A DNA stretch of 58,287 nucleotides from Paracoccaceae bacterium (GCA_006226775.1 SBGD01000065.1:1-58287), one strand, 5' to 3'. Shown: positions 1-11,023, counted from the first letter of the stretch. Numbers and translations are program-made. Notes: generated by a model from the letters alone, not told the origin.

Positions 1-1
1 G

Positions 2-1198
2 GCCGTCAACCAGGACGAGGTCGAGGCGCTGGCGGCGCTGATGACCTACAAATGCGCGCTGGTCGAGGCGCCGTTCGGCGGCTCGAAGGGCGGGCTGTGC
101 ATCGATCCGCGGCAATACGACGAATACGAGCTTGAGCTGATCACCCGCCGTTTCGCCTATGAATTGATCAAGCGCGACCTGATCAACCCGTCCCAGAACG
201 TGCCCGCCCCCGACATGGGCACCTCCGAGCGCGAGATGGCCTGGATCTCGGATCAATACGCGCGGATGAACACCACCGACATCAACGCGCGCGCCTGCGT
301 CACCGGCAAGCCGCTCAATGCCGGCGGCATCTCGGGGCGGGTCGAGGCGACGGGCCGGGGCGTGCAATATGCCCTGCGCGAGTTCTTCCGCGATGCCCGC
401 GACGTGGAGAAGGCCAAACTGACCGGCAAGCTCGACGGCAAGCGCGTCATCATCCAGGGGCTGGGCAATGTCGGCTATCACGCCGCCAAGTTCCTGCAGG
501 AGGAAGACGGCTGCATCATCACCGGCATCATCGAGCGCGACGGCGCGCTGTTCAATCCCCAGGGGCTGAGCGTCGAGAACGTGCGCGACTGGATCGTCAA
601 GCATGGCGGCGTCACCGGCTTTCCCGATGCCGCGCATCACGCCGAGGGCGCGGGCGTGCTGGAGGAGGAGTGCGACATCCTCATCCCCGCCGCGCTGGAG
701 GGGGTGATCAACATGTCCAATGCCGAGCGTATCCAGGCGCCGCTGATCATCGAGGCGGCCAACGGGCCGGTGACGGCGGGGGCCGACGACATCCTGCGCA
801 AGAAGGGCACCGTCATCATTCCCGACATGTATGCCAATGCCGGCGGCGTCACGGTGTCCTATTTCGAATGGGTCAAGAACCTGTCGCACATCCGCTTCGG
901 CCGGATGCAGCGCCGCCAGGAAGAGGCGCGGCACGAGTTGATCGTCAATGAACTCGAGCGGCTGGACCGCCACCTCGGCGATGCCTGGTCGATGACGCCG
1001 GACTTCAAGGCCAAGTACCTGCGCGGCGCCGACGAGCTGGAGCTGGTGCGCTCGGGGCTCGATGACACCATGCGCATCGCCTACCAGTCGATGCGCGATG
1101 TCTGGCACGCGCGCGAGGACGTGGAAGACCTGCGCACCGCGGCCTATCTTGTGGCGATCAACAAGGTGGCGGCGAGCTACCGCGCAAAAGGGCTCTGA
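2..1198 (+). CDS. Glu/Leu/Phe/Val dehydrogenase family protein (5'-truncated by window edge)
   Basis: Probable NAD(P)-dependent glutamate dehydrogenase, catalysing the reversible oxidative deamination of glutamate to 2-oxoglutarate. The frame is already open at base 2, thirteen codons before the first visible ATG at 41, so the true start lies outside the window. Counting from that ATG, the substrate-binding loop GGSKGG (residues 13-18) is followed by PAPDMGT (about 56-62). A Rossmann fingerprint GLGNVG sits near residue 140 and an EAANGP segment follows. About 400 residues are visible; the family usually has 420-480, so roughly the first 50-80 are missing. A hairpin terminator follows. Glutamate is the likeliest substrate, but other members act on branched-chain or aromatic amino acids. 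Confidence 0.9.
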   Translation, partial: AVNQDEVEALAALMTYKCALVEAPFGGSKGGLCIDPRQYDEYELELITRRFAYELIKRDLINPSQNVPAPDMGTSEREMAWISDQYARMNTTDINARACVTGKPLNAGGISGRVEATGRGVQYALREFFRDARDVEKAKLTGKLDGKRVIIQGLGNVGYHAAKFLQEEDGCIITGIIERDGALFNPQGLSVENVRDWIVKHGGVTGFPDAAHHAEGAGVLEEECDILIPAALEGVINMSNAERIQAPLIIEAANGPVTAGADDILRKKGTVIIPDMYANAGGVTVSYFEWVKNLSHIRFGRMQRRQEEARHELIVNELERLDRHLGDAWSMTPDFKAKYLRGADELELVRSGLDDTMRIAYQSMRDVWHAREDVEDLRTAAYLVAINKVAASYRAKGL

Positions 1199-1230
1199 GC
1201 CGCGGCGCAAGACATTGCCTTAATTCGACC

Positions 1231-1262
1231 TCGGCGGCCTGCGGGCCGCCGATGGTGTTTTT
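1231..1262 (+). terminator. Rho-independent terminator after the dehydrogenase gene
   Basis: A 9-bp perfect stem (tcggcggcc / ggccgccga) with the 4-base loop tgcg is followed by a run ending in ttttt. It lies 33 bases after the stop codon, so it should end the dehydrogenase transcript ahead of the pilus genes. Confidence 0.75.
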
Positions 1263-1472
1263 GCCCTGCAAAAGACCGCGAAACCACGCCCAAACCCCGC
1301 TGTCACAGGCCCCGGGGCCGCGGCGGAAATATGGCAGCTGCCGTTAACTTTCCTTAATTCCCGTTCAAAATCCATTATCTGGCCGCGATTGCGCCCCGCT
1401 CCGGCGCGATTTCCCCCTCAAAGGTAAACATTGCGCAGATGTGTGTTCTGCGTCCGAAGAGGGAAAACCGAG

Positions 1473-3383
1473 ATGACTGGATTTGACAAACGATCCGCCG
1501 CCGCCCTCCGCCAATTCTGGCGGTCCGAGGACGGGAACACCACGATCGTCTGCATCTATATGAGCCTCGCGATTCTCCTGGTTACCGGTGGCGCGATCGA
1601 TGTGATGCGTTACGAGTCCGTGCGCACCAAGATGCAGCACGTTCTGGACCGCGCGGTTCTGGCCGCCGCCGATCTCGACCAGGAAGCGGATCCGAGCGAT
1701 GTTGCACTCGATTATGTCGCCACCGCGGGGCTGGGCGCCGCCCTGACCGGCGTGACGGTGGACGACGGCGCGAACTATCGCACCGTGTCTGCCGCGGGCC
1801 AATCCGACGTGGACACGTTCTTCATGCGCATGACCGGGATCGACAAGCTGACCGCGCCCGCGCTGAGCACCGCCGAGGAAAAGATCTCCAACGTGGAGAT
1901 TTCCCTGGTCTTGGATATATCCGGGTCGATGCGGTGGAACGACCGGATGAACAATCTGAAACCCGCCGCCAAGAATTTTGTCGACAAGGTGATGACCGAC
2001 GAATCCAACGGCATCACCACGCTCAATCTCGTGCCCTATGCCGGCCATGTGAACCCGGGCAAGGACATGTACCTGTACTTCCAGGGCAAGCGCCCGAAGG
2101 TCTGGGAAAACAATGGCTGGGGCAATGGCGACCAGGATGCGCCCGGCAACTCGCTGTGCCACAACAACGCCGAGAACGCCGAGGAGGGCGCCGAGGACCC
2201 GAATTGCGCCGAGGGCCTGCCGACCAACCAGCCCGGCGGGCGGTTTACCCCCTGGCCGCAGGCGATCTCGAACGTGGTCTACTACTTCGATCTCGACGAC
2301 GACGATCTTTATGATGTCGCGCACAAGTTCGAGGATTTCCCGGAGACTGCGCCGCGCGACGCCGACGACTTCTTCAAGGGGCAGGTGGCCTATCTGTTTT
2401 CCCTCCACCCGGAATTGTCGGACCCCGACATGTTCCTCGGCGCCTCGATCAAGGGCGGCGGGTCCAAGAACAAGTATTTCCAGGTGAAGGGTGATCAGAA
2501 CGGCCCGGACAGCGACATCGGTCCCACCAAGAACCAGGGCAAGATCCCCGGCAAGACCTATTCCTACAGCGCAACCCTCAATGCCCTCTGGGAACCTCTC
2601 TATGTCGCCCCCAAGGGCAAGACCACCAACAACTCGGAAACCAATACCAAGGCACCGAACCAGAAGGTGAACATGACCTCGTCCTGCGTCGAGATCTATG
2701 ACGCCGATTTCAACACCACCGACATGCCGGCCTCGGACGATTACGTGCCCCACTTCATGTATTGGGACATCGACCTGGCGGTGATGGATTGGGGCTGGTG
2801 CCCGGAAGACGATACCCAGATCCAGTATTATTCCGATGATGCGGTGGCGCTGAAAGCCTTCATCGACAACATGCGGATGCACGACGGGACCGGAACGCAA
2901 TACGGCATGAAATATGCCCTGTCGCTGCTCGATCCGGCAACCAGCGATGCCGTCAGCTTCATGATCGAAGAGGGTGTCGTCGCCTCCAAGTTCGAGGGCC
3001 GCCCGATCGCCTGGGAAGACCCCGAGACCGAGAAGTTCATCATCCTGATGTCCGACGGGATCGTGACCGACCAGTTCCGGCCCGACGATCCGCGCGCCGC
3101 TATCAACGGCGAGGTGGAACTCGACAACCAGAGCTCCGACAAGTCCTACAACTTCTCGAACCGCAACACCAACATCGCCAACCTGCACAAGCAATGCACC
3201 CTGGCCAAGTCGAAAGGCGTCAAGATATTCACTGTGGCCTATGAGACCGACAATTGGGCCGCCGACGTCCTGCGCACCTGCGCCTCCTCCGACAGCCACT
3301 TCTTCCGCACCGAAGGCACGGAGATCGCCGATACCTTCGACGTCATCGCACGCCAAATCAACAACCTGAGGCTGATCCAATGA
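1473..3383 (+). CDS. TadG-like pilus assembly protein with von Willebrand A domain
   Basis: Probable Tad (Flp) pilus-associated protein, anchored in the inner membrane with a large periplasmic part. The 636-residue product begins with a short basic stretch and a TadE/TadG-type N-terminal membrane helix (about residues 21-45; SEDGNTTIV precedes it). A vWA domain follows with a MIDAS motif DISGSMRW and, near the C-terminus, a second typical strand FIILMSDGIV. A TTG at 1431 extends the frame, but ATG 1473 has a purine-rich agaggg upstream and gives a normal TadG N-terminus. The stop overlaps the next start as ATGA, so the two are probably translationally coupled. The rest of the tad locus (flp, cpaB-F) is not here. 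Confidence 0.85.
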   Translation: MTGFDKRSAAALRQFWRSEDGNTTIVCIYMSLAILLVTGGAIDVMRYESVRTKMQHVLDRAVLAAADLDQEADPSDVALDYVATAGLGAALTGVTVDDGANYRTVSAAGQSDVDTFFMRMTGIDKLTAPALSTAEEKISNVEISLVLDISGSMRWNDRMNNLKPAAKNFVDKVMTDESNGITTLNLVPYAGHVNPGKDMYLYFQGKRPKVWENNGWGNGDQDAPGNSLCHNNAENAEEGAEDPNCAEGLPTNQPGGRFTPWPQAISNVVYYFDLDDDDLYDVAHKFEDFPETAPRDADDFFKGQVAYLFSLHPELSDPDMFLGASIKGGGSKNKYFQVKGDQNGPDSDIGPTKNQGKIPGKTYSYSATLNALWEPLYVAPKGKTTNNSETNTKAPNQKVNMTSSCVEIYDADFNTTDMPASDDYVPHFMYWDIDLAVMDWGWCPEDDTQIQYYSDDAVALKAFIDNMRMHDGTGTQYGMKYALSLLDPATSDAVSFMIEEGVVASKFEGRPIAWEDPETEKFIILMSDGIVTDQFRPDDPRAAINGEVELDNQSSDKSYNFSNRNTNIANLHKQCTLAKSKGVKIFTVAYETDNWAADVLRTCASSDSHFFRTEGTEIADTFDVIARQINNLRLIQ

Positions 3384-3916
3384 TAGGTTTTCTGAAAAAC
3401 ACGGTCTCCCGCTTTGCCAAGGATGAAAGCGGCGTCATCACCGTCGACTTCGTGATCGTCATGTCGGCCATGGCCCTGATCCTGGGCGGCAGCGTGGAAA
3501 TGGGCTACATGAACGTCCGCCATGGGATGCTCGAGCGCGGGCTTGACATGGCGGTGCGCGACATCCGCCTGTCGACCGGAACCGTGCCCGACTACGACGA
3601 CCTGCGGGCCTCGATCTGCGAGCGCGCCTCGATCATCGGCAACTGCCAGGAGAACCTGCGGCTCGAGATGAAGGTGGTCGATCCGCGTGATTTCGACCCG
3701 ATCCCCGCCGGCGCCGATTGCCAGAACGCGGTGCAGGTGCCGCGCCCGCTGCGCAGCTTTCAGTCCGGCGCGGACAACGAGATGATGCTGATCCGCGCCT
3801 GCCTGATGTTCGAGCCGCTCTTTCCCACCACCGGGCTGGCGGCGCATCTGCCGGCGGATGGCGATGGCTACATTCCCATGGTCGCCACGTCGGCCTTTGT
3901 CCAGGAACCGAGGTAA
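3380..3916 (+). CDS. TadE/TadG-family minor pseudopilin
   Basis: A 178-residue protein starting at an ATGA overlap with the vWA gene. After a short basic N-terminus it has the motif DESGVITVDFVIVMSAMAL, in which the Glu-containing segment precedes one hydrophobic helix. That is the pattern of TadE-like pseudopilins processed by a prepilin peptidase. The remainder is predicted periplasmic and carries several cysteines (near residues 79, 89 and 116). It is likely a minor pilin or initiation component of a Tad pilus, working with its two neighbours. The exact role is inferred from family and context. Confidence 0.8.
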   Translation: MIGFLKNTVSRFAKDESGVITVDFVIVMSAMALILGGSVEMGYMNVRHGMLERGLDMAVRDIRLSTGTVPDYDDLRASICERASIIGNCQENLRLEMKVVDPRDFDPIPAGADCQNAVQVPRPLRSFQSGADNEMMLIRACLMFEPLFPTTGLAAHLPADGDGYIPMVATSAFVQEPR

Positions 3917-3921
3917 CAGAC

Positions 3922-4479
3922 ATGCTGAATGGACTACGCAAAACACTGCGCCGCTTCGCCCGGGACACCGGCGGGCAGGCCTCGATCGAACTGGCGATCT
4001 TCACCCCGCTTCTGCTGTCCCTGCTGGCCGCCGGCTATGTCTATTTCGACGCCTTTCGGCAGAAGGCGGTGAACATCAATGCCGCCTACACGATCTCGGA
4101 CGCGCTGTCGCGCGAGACCGACGAGATCAATCCGAACTACCTCGACGGGCTGCATGAGATGCTGGAGTTCCTGACCCATTCCACCGACCAGGTCGGTCTG
4201 CGGGTGACGATGGTGCACTGGAACGAACCCAACGCGGAATATCGCATCGACTGGTCCAAGACCCGCGGGCCGCTCTATCCGCTGAAGGACCGCGACGTGA
4301 ACAGCGCGCTGGCCGACAACCTGCCGACGCTTTTGCACAACGAGCGGGTGATCGTGGTCGAGACCTCGACCACCTATAACCCGATCTTCAAGGTCCCGGG
4401 GCTGAGCGAGCAGGAGATGTACAACTTCGCCTTCACCCGGCCGCGCTTTGCGCCAAAGCTGGTCTGGGCGGATTACTGA
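3922..4479 (+). CDS. TadE-family minor pseudopilin
   Basis: A 185-residue TadE-like protein, third in the pilus operon and 5 bases after the previous stop. The N-terminal motif DTGGQASIELAIFTPLLLSL (about residues 14-33) combines the Glu+5-like residue with a single membrane helix, typical for TadE. The rest (YFDAFRQKAVNINAAYTISD and onward) is the usual alpha-helical periplasmic stalk and globular tail. The start at ATG 3922 has gaggtaaca just upstream. A strong terminator lies 22 bases after the stop, so the operon appears to be just these three genes. Confidence 0.8.
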   Translation: MLNGLRKTLRRFARDTGGQASIELAIFTPLLLSLLAAGYVYFDAFRQKAVNINAAYTISDALSRETDEINPNYLDGLHEMLEFLTHSTDQVGLRVTMVHWNEPNAEYRIDWSKTRGPLYPLKDRDVNSALADNLPTLLHNERVIVVETSTTYNPIFKVPGLSEQEMYNFAFTRPRFAPKLVWADY

Positions 4480-4500
4480 GCCGCCCTCCCGCAGGTCGGA

Positions 4501-4526
4501 AAGGGCGCCCCTCGGGGTGCCTTTTT
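4501..4526 (+). terminator. Rho-independent terminator of the tad-like operon
   Basis: Stem ggcgcccc / ggggtgcc (one G-T pair) with a 2-base loop, flanked by aa(g) on the left and a run of five T on the right. It follows the third pilus gene directly. Confidence 0.8.
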
Positions 4527-4627
4527 CCTGTGCGCCTTTCGCGCCGATCACGCGGTCGTGCATCATCCGGGGGCTGGAGGATTGCGCGGTGATGCCCTAT
4601 CTGGGGACGCAATACGGGAGATCTGAC

Positions 4628-4924
4628 ATGCGCATCCTTCTGGCAAGCTGCCTTTGCCTTCTGCCCGCCGCTTCCTTCGCGGCCAACCAGGGCTGTGCCC
4701 TCGCCGGGGAAATCGCCGACAAGCTGGTCGCCGAGCGGCAGAACGGCACCGCGCTTTACACCGCGATGGAGACCGTGGCGGGCGCTTACACCGGCAAGCA
4801 GAAGGCCTATGTCGAGATCATTCCGGGCTTTGCCGACTGGATCTATTCGCTGCCCGAGGACGAGCTTGGGCCGATGATCGGCAAGGCCGTGCTGGAACAA
4901 TGCGAGGCCAAGGCCGGGCAATAG
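4628..4924 (+). CDS. Small exported hypothetical protein
   Basis: A 98-residue product with a clear Sec signal peptide: MRILLASCLCLLPAASFA, with predicted cleavage after ASFA near residue 18. The mature part of about 80 residues has two cysteines (GCALAG and EQCEAK) that could form one disulfide. ATG 4628 has ggagatct upstream. It lies between the pilus terminator and dnaG on the same strand. I do not recognise the family, so only export to the periplasm can be inferred. Confidence 0.65.
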   Translation: MRILLASCLCLLPAASFAANQGCALAGEIADKLVAERQNGTALYTAMETVAGAYTGKQKAYVEIIPGFADWIYSLPEDELGPMIGKAVLEQCEAKAGQ

Positions 4925-4967
4925 CCGGGACTCGACTCTTGCCGCCCGCGGGCCGATATTGGCGCCC

Positions 4968-6959
4968 ATGAGCTTGCCCCCCGGTTTCCTTGACGAATTG
5001 CGCACCCGGCTGTCGCTTGTCGACGTGGTCGGGCGCAAGGTCATGTGGGATGCGCGCAAGTCCAACCAGGGCAAGGGCGACATGTGGGCGCCATGCCCCT
5101 TCCACCACGAGAAAACCGCGTCTTTTCATGTGGATGACCGCAAGGGCTTCTACTATTGCTTCGGCTGTCACGCCAAGGGCGACGCGATATCCTTCGTCAA
5201 GGACACCGAGAACGTGGGCTTCATGGAGGCGGTCGAGATCCTCGCCGGCGAGGCCGGGATGCCGATGCCCGCGCGCGACCCGCGCGCGCAGGAAAAGGCC
5301 GACCGCCGCACGCTGCTGGCGCAGGTGATGGAGCAGGCGGTGCAGTTCTTCCGCCTGCAGTTGCGCACCGGCCCCGCAGCGCCGGCGCGCGCCTACCTTG
5401 CCCGCCGCGGGCTGGAGCCGCCGGCGCTCGAACGCTTCGAGATCGGCTTTGCGCCCGACGCCTGGCAGGGGCTCTGGGACCACCTGCGCGCCAAGGAGGT
5501 GCCCGAGGATCTGATCCTTGCCGCGGGCCTCGCCCGACCCAGCCAGAAGGGCGGGCGGCCCTATGACACCTTCCGCGGCCGCATCATGTTCCCGATCCGC
5601 GATGGCCGCGGCCAGTGCATCGCCTTCGGCGGGCGGGCGATGGACCCGGGCGACAATGCGAAATACCTCAACTCGCCCGAGACCGAGCTTTTCGACAAGG
5701 GCCGCAACCTCTACAACCTCGGCCCCGCGCGCGAGGCCTGTGGCAAGGGCCAGCCGCTGATCGTGGCCGAGGGCTACATGGATGTCATCGCGCTGTCCGA
5801 AGCCGGCTTCGGCGCCGCGGTCGCCCCCCTGGGCACCGCCGTCACCGAAGAGCAGTTGCGGCTGATGTGGCGGATCTGCGACGAGCCGATTGTCGCACTC
5901 GACGGCGATACCGCGGGCCTGCGCGCCGCGCACCGGGTGATCGACCTGGCGCTGCCGCTCCTGGAGGCGGGCAAGAGCCTGCGCTTTGCGCTGATGCCCG
6001 AAGGCCAGGACCCCGACGACCTGCTCCGCGCCAAGGGGCCCAAGGCGGTGCAGGCGCTCCTGGACCAGGCCTGGCCCATGGTCCGCCTGCTCTGGCGGCG
6101 CGAGACCGAGGGCAAGGTGCTGGACAGTCCCGAGCGCAAGGCAGCGCTGGACAAGGCGCTGCGCGCGCGGATCGCCACCATTCAGGACCCCTCGATCCGC
6201 AGCCATTATGGACAGGAAATCAAGGAGTTGCGCTGGCAGCTCTTTACCGCCGGGCGACGCAAGGCCCCGGCGCGGCAAGGCGCGGGCGCCTTTCGCCGGG
6301 CGCCCGGCAGGTTCAGCAGGTTCGGGGCGCCACCCTGGCAGGTCGAGAAGGGCGCCAAGGACGAAGCCCGCCAGTCGACGCTGGTGGCCGCGGGCGACGG
6401 CGTCGAGGCCGTGATGCGCGAGGCGGTGATCCTGGCCACCGCCGCCACCACGCCCGACGTGGTCGCCGATTTCGAGGACGCGCTCGAGCGGCTGGACTGC
6501 GCCGACCCCGATCACGCCCGCCTGCGCGACCTGTTGTTGCGCCATGCCGGCGCCGATCCCGAGGTGCTGCGGCGCGAAATAGACCATGCTCTCGGGCCGG
6601 ATGCCCTTGAAAACCTGCTGTCCTTGCGCCATGTGGCAATCACTCCCTGCGTCCGACGACCCGGCGATATCGACATGGCCCGCATGACACTGGCCGCGGA
6701 ATTCGCAAAACTCACCGCGCACCAGGGATTGCAGGCCGAGATCGAAGAGGCCGCCGAGGACCTGAGCGATGTCGCCGACGAAGCGGTGACCTGGCGTCTG
6801 GGACAGGCGGCCCAGGCGCGCAATCTTGCCGCCCATGGATCACACGAAGACAGGACGGAATATGAGACCGGACCAAATGGAGCGCGAATCAATCGGGACG
6901 AACGTAACGCCCTGGACGCGCTTTTGGGCCGAATCAGCTATGACAAGCGGCGAAAGTAG
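4968..6959 (+). CDS. dnaG: DNA primase DnaG
   Basis: Synthesises RNA primers for the replication fork. The 663-residue length is normal for the family. The N-terminal CHC2 zinc site is C43-x2-H46-x17-C64-x2-C67 (PCPFHHEK and YYCFGCHAKGDA). The catalytic core has EGYMD near residue 270 and the Toprim acidic motif LDGDTAG near 310. The C-terminal third is the DnaB-interaction region and ends in an RxxxDALLG-like tail. ATG 4968 is preferred over an in-frame TTG at 4959 because the N-terminus MSLPPGFLDELRTRLSL matches alphaproteobacterial primases. rpoD follows on the same strand, the common dnaG-rpoD arrangement and a strong chromosomal marker. Confidence 0.97.
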   Translation: MSLPPGFLDELRTRLSLVDVVGRKVMWDARKSNQGKGDMWAPCPFHHEKTASFHVDDRKGFYYCFGCHAKGDAISFVKDTENVGFMEAVEILAGEAGMPMPARDPRAQEKADRRTLLAQVMEQAVQFFRLQLRTGPAAPARAYLARRGLEPPALERFEIGFAPDAWQGLWDHLRAKEVPEDLILAAGLARPSQKGGRPYDTFRGRIMFPIRDGRGQCIAFGGRAMDPGDNAKYLNSPETELFDKGRNLYNLGPAREACGKGQPLIVAEGYMDVIALSEAGFGAAVAPLGTAVTEEQLRLMWRICDEPIVALDGDTAGLRAAHRVIDLALPLLEAGKSLRFALMPEGQDPDDLLRAKGPKAVQALLDQAWPMVRLLWRRETEGKVLDSPERKAALDKALRARIATIQDPSIRSHYGQEIKELRWQLFTAGRRKAPARQGAGAFRRAPGRFSRFGAPPWQVEKGAKDEARQSTLVAAGDGVEAVMREAVILATAATTPDVVADFEDALERLDCADPDHARLRDLLLRHAGADPEVLRREIDHALGPDALENLLSLRHVAITPCVRRPGDIDMARMTLAAEFAKLTAHQGLQAEIEEAAEDLSDVADEAVTWRLGQAAQARNLAAHGSHEDRTEYETGPNGARINRDERNALDALLGRISYDKRRK

Positions 6960-7074
6960 CGCGCTTTGGTGAGGAATTGGTAGAAAATTCCCGGTAAACC
7001 ACTGCACGAATCGCATTGATCCGATATTGATTCGTCACTTCGAATCACCGCCGCGCCTTGATGAGGAGCCCCGC

Positions 7075-9060
<1,986 letters not shown>

Positions 9061-9072
9061 GAGCGGCCGGGC

Positions 9073-9465
9073 GTGGAACCAGCGGTCATCTTTCGGCGGC
9101 GGCTCCACAAGATGTTGGAGCCGCGCCCGGCGCGCTACAAGATAAGCGATGGTGACGATGCCTGGGGCCTTGTCATCACCCGCACCGCGATCGACGGCGT
9201 CCAGGTCTGGTACGCGGCGCACAAGGGGCTGCTGACCCTCGGCCTGACCACGCCGGGAACCCGGGCGCTGGTGCCCGACGGCGACGTGCCGGAGGGGGCG
9301 GAATGCGAGGTCTCGAAGACCGGCTGGCGCATGTACCGCTGGCCGGCGCCGGTGATGGCGCTCGACCTGCCGCCCGAGGACCAGCCGGGGGCGGATCACC
9401 TGGTGGCACAGATCCGCGGCGCCTTTGACTGGTTCAACGCGGTGAGACGCGACCTGGCGCGGTGA
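9073..9465 (+). CDS. Conserved-looking hypothetical protein downstream of rpoD
   Basis: A 130-residue frame beginning with GTG 12 bases after the rpoD stop. An ATG at 9112 is the alternative start and would give 117 residues. There is no signal peptide or membrane helix. The protein mixes beta-like stretches (AWGLVITRTAIDGVQVWYAA) with a C-terminal helix (ADHLVAQIRGAFDWFNAVRRDL). Codon use and frame integrity look like a real gene, and close spacing suggests co-transcription with rpoD. I do not recognise the family. Confidence 0.6.
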   Translation: MEPAVIFRRRLHKMLEPRPARYKISDGDDAWGLVITRTAIDGVQVWYAAHKGLLTLGLTTPGTRALVPDGDVPEGAECEVSKTGWRMYRWPAPVMALDLPPEDQPGADHLVAQIRGAFDWFNAVRRDLAR

Positions 9466-9486
9466 AGCGGCGGGGCTTGAAGTGGC

Positions 9487-9502
9487 GTACGCCTTCGCGT
9501 AC
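9487..9502. promoter_or_regulatory. Palindrome at the yefM promoter (candidate autoregulatory operator)
   Basis: An inverted repeat gtacgc-cttc-gcgtac ends 9 bases before the yefM ATG. YefM-YoeB complexes of Escherichia coli bind palindromes with a TGTACA core. This site keeps the GTAC centre in both arms, so autoregulation through it is a reasonable inference. Confidence 0.5.
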
Positions 9503-9511
9503 ATTACCCCC

Positions 9512-9784
9512 ATGAAACACACCTCCTCCACCGACCTGCGCAAGAACCTGTCCACCCTGATGGATCAGGTCAACGACGATCACGAGCCGCTGCTGGTCAC
9601 CCGCGCCAGCGGCAAGGCAGTCGTCATGCTCTCGGTCGAGGATTACCAGGCGATGGACGAAACCGCCTATCTTCTGGCCAGTCCCGAGAACGCCCGCCGC
9701 CTGCGCCTGTCCATCGATCAGATCGAACAGGGCCAGGTCGTCCAGACCTCTGCCGACGCGCTCGACAGCCTGTCGGAGGAATGA
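9512..9784 (+). CDS. yefM: YefM-type antitoxin (Phd/YefM family)
   Basis: Antitoxin that neutralises the downstream YoeB RNase and, with it, represses their own promoter. The 90-residue product has the family start TDLRKNLSTLMDQVNDDHEPLLVTR and the core GKAVVMLSVEDYQAMDET, then a helical, acidic C-terminal tail that would bind the toxin. ATG 9512 fits the family start. An upstream in-frame codon at 9482 would run through the palindromic operator. The stop overlaps the toxin start as ATGA, giving translational coupling. Confidence 0.92.
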   Translation: MKHTSSTDLRKNLSTLMDQVNDDHEPLLVTRASGKAVVMLSVEDYQAMDETAYLLASPENARRLRLSIDQIEQGQVVQTSADALDSLSEE

Positions 9785-10035
9785 ATGTCGCCTTTTCCGC
9801 CGAGGCCTGGGCGCAATACCAGCACTGGCAGACCCGCGACAGGAAAATCCTCAAGAAAATCAATGCTCTGATCCGGGAATGCCAGCGCCATCCCTTTGCC
9901 GGCACCGGCAAGCCCGAACCGCTTCGGGGCGATCTTGCGGGCTATTGGTCGCGCCGGATCAGCCATGAACATCGGCTGGTCTACAAGGCGACAGAAACCG
10001 AACTGGTGATCGTCGCCTGCCGCTATCATTACTGA
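9781..10035 (+). CDS. yoeB: YoeB toxin, ribosome-dependent mRNA endonuclease
   Basis: Type II toxin that cleaves mRNA in the ribosomal A site. It has exactly the 84 residues of Escherichia coli YoeB, and the catalytic positions align without gaps: E46 (GKPEPL), R65 (EHRLVY) and H83 in the terminal CRYHY. All key residues are present, so the toxin is predicted active. It starts inside the yefM stop (ATGA). The pair sits directly beside rpoD, an unusual place for a mobile addiction module. Confidence 0.95.
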   Translation: MNVAFSAEAWAQYQHWQTRDRKILKKINALIRECQRHPFAGTGKPEPLRGDLAGYWSRRISHEHRLVYKATETELVIVACRYHY

Positions 10036-10108
10036 CCATCCCCGTCATCCAGATGGAATTTCCCCTCCGCCCGTGCTAGGAGGGCGCCCGATGCAAGGGA
10101 GCGCGCGC

Positions 10109-10387
10109 ATGTCACTGTTTTCCAAACTCTTCGGCGGCGGATCGAAACAGGCCGACCCGGGCCCCGATCCGGTCGAATACGAAGGCTTCGTGATCCATCC
10201 GACCCCCGTCAAGCAATCCGGCGGCTACCGGATCGGCGCGCGGATCGAAAAAGAGATCGGCGGCGAGGTGAAGGACTACGAGCTGATCCGCGCCGACGTG
10301 GTCAGCGATGCGGATGAGGCGGCGCAGATGTCTGTACGCAAGGCCGAGCAGATGATCCGCGAACAGGGCGAGAAGCTCTTCGACTGA
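10109..10387 (+). CDS. HlyU-family protein
   Basis: A 92-residue protein of the short alphaproteobacterial HlyU family (DUF-type, PF10115-like), named for similarity to a Vibrio transcription activator. The N-terminus MSLFSKLFGGG is followed by EYEGFVIHPTPVKQSGGYRI and a C-terminal helix KAEQMIREQGEKLFD. The start at 10109 has aaggga 8 bases upstream, better than the in-frame ATG at 10091. No DNA-binding motif is evident, so calling it a regulator would be family transfer only. Confidence 0.75.
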   Translation: MSLFSKLFGGGSKQADPGPDPVEYEGFVIHPTPVKQSGGYRIGARIEKEIGGEVKDYELIRADVVSDADEAAQMSVRKAEQMIREQGEKLFD

Positions 10388-10468
10388 GCGCCCCGAGGCG
10401 CCCTCGACGCTCTTGCCCGGACCGCCGCGCTGCGCCATGCTGTGGCCAGCACAGCGAGGATCCGCCCC

Positions 10469-10960
10469 ATGAAAACCCTTGTCGCCGCCCTTTGCCTGAT
10501 CGCGCCCGCCCCGGCGCTGGCCTGTTTCGGCGCGGTGGGCGAGACGCTGTTCCACTGCACCTTCAAGGGCGGGCGATCCGAGGCGCGGGTCTGCCTGCAG
10601 GACGGCGCCGCCTATTACGCCTTCGGCCCGAAGGGGTCCGCCCCCGAGGTGGTGCTGGCGCGCGACGTGGCCGCCGTGGGCATGGCGCCCTGGCCCGGCA
10701 TCGGCCGCACGATCTGGGAGGAGGTCGCGTTTGGCAATGGCGCCTATGGCTACCGGCTGTCCTATGCGATCGACAAGATGGCCCCGAACGAGCCGGTCGT
10801 CGGCACGCTGGTGGTCACCCGCAACGGCGAGGAGATCTCGGCGCTGACCTGCGACCGGGGCAGCGTGTCGGCGCATGACTTCTATCCGCTGTTCGAGGCG
10901 AAGGAGGCCGCCGGCGCCTGTTTCACGCCGGGACAGGGCTGGTCGCGCAGCTGCAACTGA
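10469..10960 (+). CDS. Exported hypothetical protein
   Basis: A 163-residue product with a Sec signal peptide (MKTLVAALCLIAPAPALA, cleavage about residue 18) and a mature domain with five cysteines (ACFGAV, FHCTFK, RVCLQD, LTCDRG and a C-terminal RSCN), suggesting disulfides in the periplasm. The motif TFKGGRSEARVCLQDG is reminiscent of small periplasmic domains found in Rhodobacterales. ATG 10469 has agcgagga upstream. Function is not known. Confidence 0.7.
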   Translation: MKTLVAALCLIAPAPALACFGAVGETLFHCTFKGGRSEARVCLQDGAAYYAFGPKGSAPEVVLARDVAAVGMAPWPGIGRTIWEEVAFGNGAYGYRLSYAIDKMAPNEPVVGTLVVTRNGEEISALTCDRGSVSAHDFYPLFEAKEAAGACFTPGQGWSRSCN

Positions 10961-11023
10961 GCGCAGGGCGGAACCTCTCGCGGGGCCGGGCGTTGGGGTG
11001 GCATGCTCGCGAAGGAGACTGCC

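Noticed and set aside
1365-3380. 671-codon open frame on the minus strand opposite the TadG-like gene
   Set aside because: Shadow of the high-GC coding strand: His/Gly/Val-rich translation with no domain. The plus strand carries a clear vWA protein.
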